Both the position numbers and the translations under genes were made by a program. Below the pieces are notes generated by a model, which did not search any database, was not told where the DNA came from, and saw nothing but the letters and a program-made list of their open reading frames with translations. From Gerris lacustris (lineage: Eukaryota; Arthropoda; Insecta; Hemiptera; Gerridae): a stretch of 64,000 nt of DNA. This document shows positions 33,321 to 46,400 of this stretch, piece by piece; within the stretch, counting starts at the first letter, position 1; every line of letters begins with the position of its first letter. The DNA lies in assembly GCA_951217055.1 (NCBI GenBank), contig OX578285.1, positions 59,617,102-59,681,101 on the forward strand. Direction: 5' to 3'.

Positions 33321-34340
33321 CAAACAGCAAAAAAACGTGGATTATGCCACATAAGAATTCCAAATCTCTATCTAAAAGAGAATTTCTCTCTATGAATTCT
33401 TTATGAAAATTAAATACCTATTGAAAAACAAAAGAACCGTTCGCTATGGGACATTTAACATCAAATGGTGTCTGAACGCTTTTTGAGTTTTTGGATTTAA
33501 ATTTTGTATTACAATGTAATATGAAAGGTCCCCTTACCCCCCCCCCCCCTGCGTACGCCACTGTAAATGATAATAAACGTATTATATATATTATTTGTGT
33601 TCTTTTTTATTCTTTATCAGCTTCCTTGTTGTTCTTATCTTAGTCTGGAATTTGACAAACTGAATGAAAAAACTCATTACAATCTTTTACTATGAAAAAT
33701 ACTATACTACTATCAGCTAAAATATGCTGCACACATGAAAGAAATTTCTTGTGTGGGTGAATCTCTATAATTAAAACATATTTTACAAATGAGAAGAATT
33801 GCATGTGTGGGCGTATATAATAGGAGATTATAAGTTCCAAAACGAGAAAAGGCACATTCATTAATTAATACAATAATTTCTAATAGCAACTATACTGACA
33901 TGTCAAAGAGAATGACAAGGGGAATATCGGGAAGGGAATCATCGCCCTGAAAAATGGGTCAGAAAATATTTTTAAAGGCCCCCGCCTGCGACACCAACCC
34001 TGTTTGTCGGTGTCTGGACACCCATTAGAGATTTGAGGGAAGAACGACCTGCATTTATTTACTGAAGCGGGAAACTTTGAAAAAGGGTCCATTAATTTTG
34101 ACAAATGCGGTCCCTGAGGGTAGATAAGCTCTTGAACGCCCACGCCTTCGAGGGGCGTATGGCGCCCCCCCTTCGAATCCTCTAGCAGAAAAACGAGTCG
34201 AGGAACACGACTCTGGCCATGTGGGGGCCCCAGGTGAGAGTAGGAGGTGGATACACACGGTCGGAGGTGGTCAGACAACAGAGTAAAACGAGATGACAGG
34301 TGGTTTGAAATCGAGGCCTGGTTCAATAATACAAGATGAC
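33320..34340. other. No gene recognised
   Basis: Includes a C run (33538-33549). The 148-codon minus-strand frame 34326-33880 lies in a less AT-rich stretch, but its translation has no motif I know and overlaps another ORF in a second frame. I do not call it a gene. Confidence 0.45.
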
Positions 34341-34379
34341 GTACACTCAGGGGGACTTTGAATCATTTGTATCGACTCT

Positions 34380-34560
34380 TGACGACTCTCTCCGAGCTCG
34401 TTAAATCACTGTTTTCGTTTTCATATTCCAGGCATCGTGGGTTCGAACACCGGTCCGGACACAATATTTTTTATAGGTTCTTCACTCGTAGACATCGATG
34501 TTTCGTCGACAGCCTACGGCTTCTTCAGCATACCTAGTAAACTCATACCTACTCACTCAA
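34380..34560 (+). mobile_element. tRNA-like SINE fragment with conserved tail
   Basis: GTGGGTTCGAACACCGGTCC near 34437-34456 fits a tRNA B box. Downstream, GTAGACATCGATGTTTCGTC and TACGGCTTCTTCAGCA form a tail that, on the minus strand, reads CTGAAGA...GAAAC. No clear A box was identified, so the head may be degraded. Confidence 0.5.
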
Positions 34561-34744
34561 CTTTGCGTCTCAAAATTGCATTAGCTATTTAATATTACCT
34601 TACGGGTATGAGTCTTTTCTACCCATAGTCAAGATAAAGCGGCCACCTGGGGCGACAAAGTGTCTAGCTCAACAAAGTTAGTATTATTCACCAGAAACCA
34701 TCTAATAACTATCTACTTGCCTGATTCCGCTAATTCATTCACTG

Positions 34745-34843
34745 TAGTAGAGACTTCTATTTTAGTTGTTAACATTATTTTGGTCACCACGTTCTGCTCT
34801 AATGCACTCTCTTCTGAAATTAGACACATCAGGTCTATAGCCC
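34745..34843 (+). repeat. Dispersed repeat shared with 20178-20272
   Basis: Near-identical ~95-bp block; only scattered changes such as TTTTGGTC against TTCTATTC. Confidence 0.8.
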
Positions 34844-34974
34844 CGTTTACAAGTTTACACTCCCAAGAACCTAAGTGGCAGTCCGAGACAACTCAGACAA
34901 ACTTTCTCTCTCATAATTACTTAGCCAAATGTTTTCCATTTATTAGTTCTTGAGTTTTCGTAGGTACATTTAAT

Positions 34975-35615
34975 TATTATTGAAAATTGTATTAAAATTT
35001 ATCATAAAAAAATAACGTTTCCTCGGCGGGGAATCCAACCCGGCCTCTCTCCGACCGCGTTTAAAGTTATTTGCTCAGGAACTAGATTTTTCCCGGGAAA
35101 ACGGCTTATGTCATTAGATTCATATTTAAATGGACTAGATATCAGAAAGTTTGCCTGAGTTGTCTCAGACCGATTTTTTCATAGCAAATTCAATAATTAT
35201 ATCTTCAAAATCTGCCCAATGAAAAGAACCATAAAATTGTTTAGTTTATTATTGTCTTAAAATTTTAGTTTGATGGATTTACACGTTTTGAGGTCCCCTT
35301 AGCCCAAAAAGTGGTTTTTAAAAAATATTTGGTTGTCGTCTATCTATGCAGACGCCTGGAGCCTAAACTACTAGGCCGACTTTGACGAAATTTGGCATAC
35401 ATGTTCAGAAGAATCATACCCAGAGGCGAGAAATTAATTTTAGCTTCAAATTTGGATTTGGGGGCGTTACTCCCAAAAACTCTGAAAAAACATGAAAAAA
35501 AAAATAATTTCTCAAAAACGGTTCCGACGATTTTGATTAGAAAATGCTAAAAATGTAGTCAAAACAAATCTGACGATATAAGCGGTTTTCCCGGAATTTA
35601 GTTCCTGAGAAAATT
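34975..35615. mobile_element. Family C repeat, scrambled copy
   Basis: 34990-35135 is the reverse complement of the tRNA-like end of the 4255 copy (GGCGGGGAATCCAACCCGG = inverted B box). 35140-35180 matches its AGAAAGTTTGCCTGAGTTGT end, and 35270-35610 repeats the body in plus orientation (CAGACGCCTGGAGCC). It is an inverted arrangement like that at 4255-5125. Confidence 0.65.
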
Positions 35616-35699
35616 GATTGTGTTGGGCCTAACCTCGTGCGCCCCAAAACCTCTGCGCCCCTGGGCCGGGGTCCACCGGGCCCATTTGTTAAATAGGCC

Positions 35700-36185
35700 C
35701 TGTTCCTAACAGGTATTATTGTACATTATTTTATTATTGTAATAAATCTCTTGGCCAACACGGGGCGGGCGGTCGGGGGTATGGATGGAAGCCATGGATT
35801 CAACTAAAGGATTAGGATGATGGTTTAGGTTTTCATGGAATTTTATGTAGCGGGAAGAAGCGAGGTCTTGTACAAAAGGGACTTAGAGGTCGTTGTGGAT
35901 TGTGAGATTGGAAACGTATGCGGGAGAGTTAGTGATTTTTCGAAGATTCTTTGACTGAAGGGAATGGATCCAATAAGAATTGGAGCGTTTGGTGCAACCC
36001 CATAGCTCAATTCCATAGGTCCAAATAGGTTTGAGTATTGAATTGTAGATAAGGAGTTTATTAGAAAGGGATAGGTGGGATCTTTGGTGGAGGAGTCCCA
36101 GTAAGAGTTTGTACTGTCTGTTAGTGTCCGTACGTTTAGTTTTGGTGAGCAGAGCCCAAGTCAATCGTCGGTCAAGATGGATCTA
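35700..36185 (-). pseudogene. Jockey-type LINE, RT C-terminal fragment
   Basis: The minus-strand frame 36164-35883 reads MTWALLTKTKRTDTNRQYK, then HLSLSNKLLIYNSILKPIW, TYGIELWGC and RKITNSPAYVSN. This is the well-conserved thumb region of insect Jockey-clade RTs (KLLxYKxIxKPIWTYGIxLWG). A proline-rich continuation runs to ~35700. There is no catalytic core and no tail, so it is a fragment. Confidence 0.85.
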
Positions 36186-36280
36186 CTGTTAGAAAAACTG
36201 AAATACTGGTTGTTTAGGTTGGTCTTTCCAAATGCTCCAGTTGGTTAGTGATTCCAAATCCTGTCTTGTTTGTCTTTTTT

Positions 36281-37016
36281 AGGGTCCGTAGGCAAAACCA
36301 AGGACCCTTATATTTTCCTGCGTGTGTCTGTCCGTCCGTCCTCTCGCGTGCTCTCACGGCTACACCTTTCGTCCGATTACTTTGAAATTTGGCATGTATG
36401 TGTCTTGTACCTGTCCACATATTTTAAAAATATAGCGACTTAAAAAAAATATTTTTCAAAAAAATAAGGGTAAAAAAACTTAAGGGTTACAAATTTTTTA
36501 TTTTTTTTCGACACCGTGAGGGGTATCATATGAAAGGGTACGTCGAGCTGATTACAAAAATATATAATTCTTTGGTTATAACTGAGATAGGGCGAGCGTA
36601 GGCGAGTTTGAAGCGGGTTTGAAACGTGCCCCCCCCCCCCCCCCCCCTCTATCTCGCTTATGTGAAATGCAAAAAATCTGAAAAAATTCCTGAACATTCT
36701 TCGACCAAAAGTAAAGATACCACTTTTTGGAAATTTCGAAAAAAAATATTATTTTATTTTTTATTGACAAAATACGTTTTTTTTAAAATTATGGTCTTTT
36801 CGATGTATTTTTATGGTTGTAGTCCGGTTCAGTGGCAAAAAAAAAAACTTTATCAGAGTGTGTTTTGAGAATATTAGACCCTTAGAATGGTTCAAAGTAA
36901 GCTTTTTAGTATTTAAAAAAAACACTGTTTATACACTTTACAGTTAAACACTATATAGTGTGGCCTACGGACCCTCGCTGTGTGCTGACTAGCACACACT
37001 TGACCTGTTTATTTTA
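36281..37016 (-). mobile_element. Family A repeat, copy 6
   Basis: Full-length minus-strand copy. Starts TTAGGGTCCGTAGGCAAAAC at ~36279, contains a 19-base C tract (36629-36647), and ends with GGCCTACGGACCCTCGCTGT plus the GTGTGCTGACTAGCACAC hairpin and ACTTGACCTG. Confidence 0.8.
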
Positions 37017-37178
37017 ATTTACTTTTAATCATACATAATGAAGTAATTTTAATCAAAATTTACCCCGCAATATAATATCCTTAACTGATTCCTGACTATA
37101 TACTGGTTGAGGTCATGCTAACTGCAAATGGAACAATTGAATATTATTTTAATAGTCTACTAAGACTAGACAAAATAA

Positions 37179-38286
37179 AATTGAGGGGCATGCTGCAAAA
37201 ACGATGCAGCTCCATTTTTTTCACAATTTGAGTTGTATATTACATTATGTTCAGAAAAAAATACCCTATCTATTGGTGCAAGGATACCAATCCATTGAGT
37301 AGTTCATAGTTTTCTCAACAGATGGAGCTGACTGTCTTGAATGTTTAGTGTAAGAACGATGCAGCTCCTGGAGCTGACTCCTTTATGCCCCAAAGTTGAG
37401 TGGATTATTTTCGGATAACTGCATATCTCAAAATAAAAACCAACGCAATATTTTTATTACTTAGTAAGAAGTGGACGTTTCACTAAAATCGTTCATCGAT
37501 ATCCAGAGCCCGGCCACAGTTTTATGCCTTGCGACAGAGCTTTTGGGCTAATTGAAAAAAATAATTGAGGGAAACTGAGAGTTTTTCTGCCTAGTGAATA
37601 TGCTCAAATCATTAAAAAATGCTAGCAGAAAATTTTGCAGTCACTCAAGTGAACTATACAATGATTTTACAACTTCGTCGATGATTTAAAAAATTTCTTT
37701 TTGAGGTTCCCTTACTTAATTACACCGAATAAAGGAAAGGAAAAATATTTTATTACGAAATACCAAGTGTTTATTTATGATTCCAAGCATGTACTGTAAG
37801 GCAAATATTATGCAGTCAGAGTGTGAAACTGCTAGTTCCAATAGCAGTAATGATGATTGACTTTAAAAAGATTGATACAACTCACATAGTTAAGATTTTT
37901 TATACTGTTTTATGCTTACATAAAACAATAATAATAAATAAATGCGAAATATGATGTTTGTCTTTGTTGTGAAGTTTCTTTTTTATTTGACATAATTTGA
38001 TTCCTAAAAACAGTAATAATTAAAGTTTTTTGTTTCAAACACAGCCTAAAAATGTGGATTTTTAGAATATTTGGTGCAAAAATGAGGTAGCTCCAAAATT
38101 TTAAATTTTATTTATCTTTATAGAAATAATATTTTTAATCACAAGTATACTTAAATTAAGTGTTTACATGTAGACAATACAATAAAAATTTAATTGTAAC
38201 TCAAACAAAAAAGGAACAGTTTTTTGCATTTTATTAGAAATCATAAAAAGTGGAGCTGCATCGTTTTTTCAGCAAGCCCTTCAATT
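37179..38286. mobile_element. DNA transposon-like element with ~35-bp TIRs
   Basis: AATTGAGGGGCATGCTGC... on the left matches the inverse of ...CAGCAAGCCCTTCAATT on the right, with a shared AACGATGCAGCTCCA. The motif TGCAGCTCC or its complement recurs inside (37205, 37325, 37365, 38085, 38240), like subterminal repeats. No transposase frame is present in its 1.1 kb. The superfamily is not assigned. Confidence 0.7.
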
Positions 38287-38690
38287 AGTAAAAAGCCAAT
38301 TATTGCAAGAACAGACTTCATAATACAAATTAAAAAATATATAAATACACTCGCAAATTGGCAGTACTAAGACTATCATAAGAAAAACTTGGCCACTAGC
38401 AAATAAGTGTTTTCACAAAGTTTCAAAACTTTATAAATTATTTCCTCCATTTGCTGTTTTTTTTACTAATTTGCCTGGACTATTATCATTCATTTCCGGA
38501 AATCCTCCCCGACGTCTAAAGAGCCAGTGGCCACGTGATTTACTGAGCGATGAATAACTTCTAAATATATGAAATAATTCATGCTAGTATTTGTGAGTAC
38601 TGTTAATGGACAGTTCCTCACTTCAAGTCAATCATGTCATTCATAAAACATACATCATTATTGCTTTTAACATGAAATTATGAATTCAAA

Positions 38691-38880
38691 GTTTTTGGTA
38701 GTATTCATACTACGGAAAGATTAAATTTTACTTTAAATCAAATTATAATTATCAATAACTACGGGAGACATACAGAGAAAAATAGACCCCCGCACCGGGA
38801 CTTGAACCACGGGTCCTCCTATTAATCCGTTACAGGTGCTCTTACCAATCTAAGGGTTAGAGCGCCTGGTAAAGAAAACC
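38691..38880 (-). mobile_element. Family S SINE, copy 2
   Basis: Read on the minus strand it has a tRNA-like head with GTGGTTCAAGTCCCGG and the body ATGTCTCCCGTAGTTATTG. The tail hairpin CCGTAGTATGAATACTACC is at ~38697-38715. Confidence 0.7.
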
Positions 38881-39063
38881 AGACTTCTTAATTATCTGTG
38901 ATTATGCTAAGCCCACATTACATCCTCTCCCCCCCCCCCCTTTTTTTTTTAATCTGTGCCCCTCCCAAAAAAAAATCCTGGGTGCGCTACTGGTACTTCT
39001 ACATGACAATCTAAGATACCTAATGATCCACAAACTATTCAGCAGCTCAGAAGATAATTCCTG

Positions 39064-39694
39064 TCACCTAGACTTTTTGTAACCTTTAAACCGAACCCCT
39101 CTGCCGTCGCCGATCTGCCTTTGAAGTGTTATTTCTTGTTAAATGCCTATCTAATAAAGCCTACTGCGATAAAGTGCTATCAGATATTATTGTGTTACCT
39201 CCAGATCGTCGAACAGGCAGATTCCTCTACATCCGTCAACTATCTAACGTTAGTCCTCTTGTCCGTTGTGTGTCCTCTGTCAATAATCTTCCCATTTCCT
39301 CACTTAATGTTGACACCCTTTCCCGCCTCCGCCACATCCTTTTGTTATTCTCTGAGCGATTGTGGGTTGTTTAACTTATTTTAAACTTTTTTAAATTATG
39401 TGTGTTATTAGTAATTTCGTAATCGTTACCACTTTTAATTGTCACTATTTTTAATGCTTATAATACCATATCAACTGTCTAATTTGCTTTTTATTTATCA
39501 CTTATTTTACTTATATTGAACTGTATCCTTTTTAATTCTTGTTATTCTATGTTTTACGTTAATCGTTTGTTAATATTTTTGCTCATCTATCTATTTATAT
39601 GTCGCTGTGTGAGAGTGCCTCTCTTGTGGTATATAAAATTACTGTAGAGGACTCTATAAATTATAATAAATAAATAAATAAATAAATAAATAAA
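39064..39694 (+). pseudogene. LINE 3' end with (AAAT)n tail
   Basis: The frame at 39126-39374 reads VLFLVKCLSNKAYCDKVL, then PPDRRTGRFLYIRQLSNVSP. It matches the last ~80 residues of the RT at 11586-12779 (YLSKALIG..., KELSNISPLVRSVYQINN). A 3' UTR and an AAAT tail at 39663-39694 follow. It is 5'-truncated, and its family relation to the 11.6-kb LINE is clear. Confidence 0.85.
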
Positions 39695-40304
39695 GCATAC
39701 TTGCCAATATTAACTAGAATTCAAAAAAATATTAGCTTAAATGGAGGTTTAAACCTCATTGGGAGGAGATGGAACTGGGGTAGGTTTCACCAGTTCCCTA
39801 ACAAACATGAGTCAGTAACAAAATTTAAGGAAAATTATTTAGATAATATTATTATTTGTAGTCTAAACAATTAAATTAATACTATTAAAACAAATAAGAA
39901 AACACTTTCTTCCAATAAATATATATATATTTTTTTTTTTTTGTTGAATATTTTAAATTGGAGTTATAAAAATATCTCTAAAAGGAGGTACAAAAATCAA
40001 ATATAAATAAATATATAAACCATAACCATATTGGAAAGATTATTATAAAAAAGTATTATTAGTAATTAACAACAAATAAAGTAGATAAAGAAAGAAAAGA
40101 CAATACCACAACCATTATTATTAATTTATAACCAATATTAACACCAAAATATACCACAGTAGTTAATTTTGAAAAAATATTATCCAGCACCATTTGTGAA
40201 AAAAAGTTCTATTAATATATACAAATATGATTATAATACCAAACACGAAGTCGAAATTTTGTACTAAGGCATTTTCAGTCGTCCTCTCATTTTAGTTTTT
40301 TTTT

Positions 40305-40439
40305 TTAATTTTCATCAGGTTCTTCATCTTCTATTGTGGGGCTGAGATCATCTTCAGATTGTGGGCCTAAGATTGCAAGAACCTTCTTAATTTTATAATC
40401 TCTCAGTAAAGAATGCAATTCATACTGGGAAACACGAAG
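40305..40439 (-). CDS. Unrecognised gene, last coding exon
   Basis: The acceptor follows a strong pyrimidine tract (T9C then TTTCAGAG). It encodes 44 residues beginning LRVSQYELHS and ending DEEPDEN, then TAA. If the AG two bases upstream were used, the phase would not fit the preceding exon. Confidence 0.75.
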   Translation of the reverse strand, partial: LRVSQYELHSLLRDYKIKKVLAILGPQSEDDLSPTIEDEEPDEN

Positions 40440-43400
40440 CTCTGAAAGAAAAAAAAAATTATGATCAAATACAAAATTTTCTGACAAGAGTATTACCAGG
40501 TTCTTTCCTGGCTTGTAGGCATAATAGGCAAGCTGCACCATACATTCCAGTAAAATAAGGAATTCTGTGCCAGAAAAATCCAATATAGCTGCATTTCTGG
40601 ACGACCCATTTATTTAGGCAATATTAAAATATTAATAGGATGTGAAAAGTCCACATCAATACACTGGGGAAGTGTGACGTCACTTACGTAAAAAAGTGTG
40701 TGTTGTTACGTTGGCTAAGATGCGCTGGCTCATAACAAAAAATATACAAATGAGTTTTATCAGTGCTATTTTATTTTATTATTTTTTTTTAATAAATTTT
40801 ATTAATTTAAGAATGAAAAATGTCTGAATGCTTTAAATTTGGGTGCAACCATAGAGCCTTAAAAGATAAATGTCACTTTTACCGCAATACTAATCCATTT
40901 TCTGTGTGGCGTAACATCTATAGGTAAGTTCTTTTATATCTAATTTGAGTTATTTGTAAGAATTATTTGTTTTATCATCCATAATGTATACATTTATTGG
41001 CTTAATAATGATATTACTGATATATTATTAGGTTAAAAACAGTTAAAAAAGCTTTTAATAGAATAAAAAGAGGGAAAAACTATGAAATGCTTGCAGAACA
41101 CTAGTAAACAATTGTTTGTTATGAGCCAGTAAAAGATAACCTGACGAAAAATCGTGGAGGGTGCATGACGTCACAGCAACCTTCGTCACTTTACGTAACC
41201 TCACTGACGCGACGTATATTGCAGTGGCTTCCATAGATATTCAAGGTCAAAGGACACCAAACATTTATTTTTCACTGACATCTCATTAGGTCGAATGACA
41301 ATTATAGACATATAAATAAATTGCAGATTTAATTGTTCTCCTCAAATAAGGAACTATAATCATTTTACCAGTGTGTAAGTAATGTGCCGCCAAGACATCT
41401 GTATTGCATACACTAAACCCGCAACAACAATGTTTTCATTTCCAAACCACTTTTGAGGTAGAATGCATGGTGCTCTCTTTGACCTGGTTTTCCTGACAGG
41501 CCTAATAATCTATTTTAATAAAATTGTGTGTGTAATACACTACTAATACCTGTAGTATTTTAATACAGAAATTTCAAACAAATTTTATTTTTTATTTTTA
41601 ACTACTTATTTTATCTATGTATTATATTTTATTATTTATCAATTATATTTGATTTTTTTTAGCCAAGTTTAAAATAGTAATTCATAAGTTTTTGGTAGTA
41701 TTCATACTACGGAACGTTTAAATTTTAATTTAAATAAAATTATAATTACTATTTACAACGGGAGACAGATAGAGAAAAATAGACTTCAGCACCGGGATTC
41801 AAACCATGGGCCTCCTTTATTTCCAGTAAAGACACTCTACCAACTGAGCTATACTGAAGAATAATTTCCTCTGTCGATAACGATACCTTATTCGATTCAA
41901 TTCAATTCAATTTATTTATTATTGATAAAACTACAAGAGATCATACATATATTGTTAATACACTATACATTGAAGTTCTCAAGGAGGTGTTCCGGCAAAA
42001 CCCAGAACTGCTCCTTGAAATGTATAACACTTGCTTAAAAACAGGAGTCTTCAGCAAACGCTGGAAGGTTAGACGACTTGTTCTGGTCAGCAAAGGCAAG
42101 GGAGATCCCGAGCAGCCCTCATCCTACCGGCCACTCTGCATGCAAGACACGGCTGGCAAAGTCTTTGAAAAGCTGATTAGAGGAAGGCTTAAAGAGGCAA
42201 TTAAGGAGGCAGGAGATCTGTCTCCAAGCCAGTACGGCTTTAGAGCTGGGCTCTCCACAATAGATGCGATACCAGAGGCAGTCAGAAGTGGAGAAAATTA
42301 CAGCTGTCGCTCCCGTAGAGTGGTGCTTCTGGTAACTCTTGATGTTAAGAACACTTTCAATTCTGCTAGGTGGTGCGATATGCTCAAGGCACTCGAAGTA
42401 ACCTTCAAGCTGCCTAGGTACCTTCAACGCATAGTTGACGACTACCTGAGAGACCGGGTTCTCACATACACGACTAAGGAAGGACACCGCAGCGTAGACT
42501 CGGTGACTTGAGACTCTTCACCCCCTACTTAAAATGCCTAAGTAAAAGTATGTGCATAACAGCTATATTAAATACTTTTTTGGCAAAGGGCCTCATTTTT
42601 CACCTTATTTTACTGGCCTATTACCCTGACTTACAATTGTAACGAATGTTTGCTATCCCACCAAAAGCCGAGAGATTTTATTGAGAGAGCAATGTGTTTT
42701 TTCACAGTACGCTGGCTAAAGGGCCAGCTATTCAGATATTTCAATGACTGTTTTTTTCAAATGCAACATTTAACAAGAAATATTATTAGCTAATGAAAAA
42801 GAAATTTACGTTCACAGTTGTTAAGTTGGAGTAAGTAAAAGTGATTGAGTGAATTCAATCACTTTTACACTCAATTAAAAATGATTGAATTGAAAATAAG
42901 AGTCATTGCGTCTTATGAATCTTTTCAAATTGTAAGAAGGCAATAAAGATGAACATAACTTACTTATTAGATCTAAAAGAGCTTCCTGTACTAGTTCGAA
43001 AGTAAATATATCCTGGTCAGAGCAAACATCTGTGTCTTGCAAAGTGCTCAGATCAACATTCAACTGTAAAAAAAATAAATATATATATAATTATTAATGA
43101 AGTACAGAAAAGTTGATACTAGAAAACAGAAGAAAATCTTAGATACATCTTGAATTGAGAAATAAAATTAAACCAACAAATGATAATTATAGAAATTAGA
43201 ATTTAGTGAGCTTAAGTTTATATGATAATACAGGGTGGTCCAAAAGTCTCCCCCCCCCCCCCCCTCCCCTCTTAACTTTTGAACGGTTTGAGATAAATTA
43301 ATGAAACTTGGGGGATCTCTACCATGCAAAGAGAAGTTTGTTTTCATGCAATCGCCAACTAGGGGCAACCACCCACTTTGCCCCCAGGCCACCCAACATC

Positions 43401-46400
43401 AAAATTTCAAATTGGAGTGTATATTTTTGATAGCATATTTGGATTTTACAGTAAAAAAGAATAAACTTTTACTTGGAACTATTTTTTCTATCTCCAATAT
43501 TTTGCCCCCTACAGGGGGCAAAGATAGCAAAATAACCCTTCCGAAATAGTAAAAAAAAATAGCACTTAGATTGTTATAAAATCTAAACGGTTAGCGATAA
43601 ATAATGAAACTTAGGGGATCCGTACCATGTAAAGGGAAGGATGTTTTCATGCAATCGCGCAGTAGGGGCAGCCACCCATTTCGCTATCTCCAATATTTTG
43701 CCCTTATAGGGGGGCAAAGGTATAAAAATGGTAAATTTCAGCGCCTGGGGGCAAAATGGTGGTTGCCCCTAGTACGCGAGTGGATGAGTACACACTTCCC
43801 TTTACATGGTATAGATCCTCCAAGCTTCATTACTTTATTTCTAACCGTTTAGATTTTAAAACGATTTCGGAAGGGTTATTTTGCTATCTTTGCCCCCCTG
43901 TAGGGTGAAAATTATTGGAGATAGAAAAAATAGTTTCAAGTAAAAGTTTATTATTTTTCACCGTAGAATCCAAATATGCTATCAAAAATATACATTCCAA
44001 TTTGAAATTTTGAAGTTGGATGGCCCGGGGGCAAAGTGTATAGCACTACAAATACTGGAAATGCAACAAATAATTAATTTATTCCATATAAACAAGTAGA
44101 TAAAGCTAACTAAAGGTACATTTTTCTAGATGCGACTCCAGCAATAGACGCTGAAACAAGGTCATGAAGATGTTTTTCCCCACGCATCTCCAGCGACTAT
44201 TGCAACACATCTAGAAGTAGATGTGAACTACTCGGTAGTAAGAAATATTTATTAGCGTTTGAAATATTTATTAGTGTTTTTATAAAAAAAAAAGTTTATT
44301 ATGTTGGAAAGGCATATTTAGTTTGTAAAAATTTAAGCAAATATTGAAAATTTAATAAGTAATAAAAATGTATTAATATTTAAAATAAATAAAATGTAAT
44401 ATATTATTTAAAACAATAAAATGTATGTAGGTTTTGTTTTTGGACTTGTAGACAGTAATCGAATGAAGGGGTTTTTTTGGAATAAAAGTCCGATGATGGT
44501 TGTGGTTAAAAAATTATGTTTTATTCAAAGCTATCGCCTAGGGAGCCTAAGCTTCATCAGTGATCTACAAAAGAAAGTGAAATAGGAATGAGGACAAAGG
44601 CAATTTACAAAGAATTAAAATGTGAAACAATTGTGATCAACAGATTTATATGTAGTACAACACAGAACATACTTATTTATATTTTACTACATTACTTTTT
44701 ACTACATACTTATTAATATATTTCAGAACATGCACACAACACTCAACACACATTAGACACAGACAAATATAACATATTACATACTGAAAAACACCACCAA
44801 AAACTACTAACACTTGAAATGCTATATATAAAATCAGATTTAAACTTAATAAACTTGAAACAAGACACAAACAAATGAAATAATATTTACGCTAACGTCA
44901 TATCTAATATAAATAATAAGAATAAATAATTATTTTTAATTTAGTTATGGTTTCCATCCCCGTTATTGTTTTTTTTTTTAACCTTTTTTGAATACCTTTT
45001 AGATCTTCTAAACCTTAATCCTACCGTTAGTTGACCTTTCTTTTAGTTCCTTAACCTTCCTTAAAAAACCCTGGTAAATCCCCTCCCCTTTTATACCTAC
45101 TTATACTAGTCCTTTCTTTACACCTTATCCAGTTACCTTTCATTGGCTCTATGCATTGTTTTTAGAATTCTTAAATTTATATTTATTGTTTTTTACATTT
45201 TAATGGAGTCACTTGTTTTTAATTTTAATTTACTTAATAGTTTTTTAAAATTTACTGAATTAAAAATTCATCATATTAACTTTTTAAATTTTACTTTATA
45301 TCTTCTACTTTGGTAAGAATAACTTTGTACTACATATAAATCTGTTGATCACAATTGTTTCACATTTTAATTCTTTGTAAATTGCCTTTGTCCTCATTCC
45401 TATTTCACTTTCTTTTGTAGATCACTGATGAAGCTTAGGCTCCCTAGGCGAAAGCTTTGAATAAAACATAATTTTTTAACCACAACCATCATCGGACTTT
45501 TATTCCAAAAAAAACCCTTCATTCGAATAAAATGTATTTTCATAACTTGAATAGGTCAGTAAAAGTTGAAATTATGTAACTAATTTCACTTCAAACTAAC
45601 GGAATGGACTCAACTCTGACCTTCAATTTATAGTGTGTTCCCGAGAAACAGATCTTCGTTCCGACTTCAAATTACCAAGTTTCAATTTATCGAGACTTTT
45701 AATTACCGGGAGTAGACTGTATGTATTTTTCAAACTATAAATAGGTCAAAACCAGATTACCTCGATTTCGTTTTGGAAATGTTGAATTAAAAAGTCAATT
45801 AATGCATTACATATTTATTTCTCAATGATATCATTAATTATAAAAAAAATAAAAATGACTATAATTACTCCTTCAGCGTTCTGACCTAGTATCAGGCTTT
45901 CAACCTTAATTAATTATTATTAGTTTTCAAAGTCCTAAGATAACTCCTCACAGCCATCATCCTAATTCAACAACTCCTGCAAACCGAAAAATATTGATCG
46001 GAAGGCATAATTTTTTCTGTACCGGACATGGTGGCACGGGCGGAGTATACAGTGCACCAAGACAAATAAAGTCGGCAAAACAATGCAGAACGAAGCAATA
46101 ATCAAAGCAGACTGTTTCATCCGTTTTAGGGGTTTCTAAAAGGTAGGGTAAAGTGAGGGTTTATTATTCTAGTATCGTGAATCTGTGATTTACAGAAACT
46201 TTTTTACTCGTGGCACACTCAATGTGCCAGCCGGTGTTTCGAAGGGTTAATAAACTTTAAAGACAAAGGGGGCATAATCTCTTCAATATAACTAAATTTC
46301 AAAGTTTAATCAGGCCAAGACAGAGTGTTGAGGGCTTGAAAACCGTTTTCTAAAGTATCATTCAAGTCACTCAAAGAAAATACCAATTTCTATTTATTAT

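Noticed and set aside
33880..34326. 148-codon minus-strand ORF
   Set aside because: No motif recognised, overlapping ORF in another frame, and no splice or start context; left as unassigned.
41780..41858. Functional tRNA gene with loop CTGGAAA
   Set aside because: The T stem is mismatched, the SINE body and tail follow directly, and the same head occurs in two other SINE copies.
45690..45725. Second pogo-like transposon, from ATTACCGGGAGTAGACTGTA
   Set aside because: Only one possible end was seen; no matching inverted end with a TA duplication could be found.
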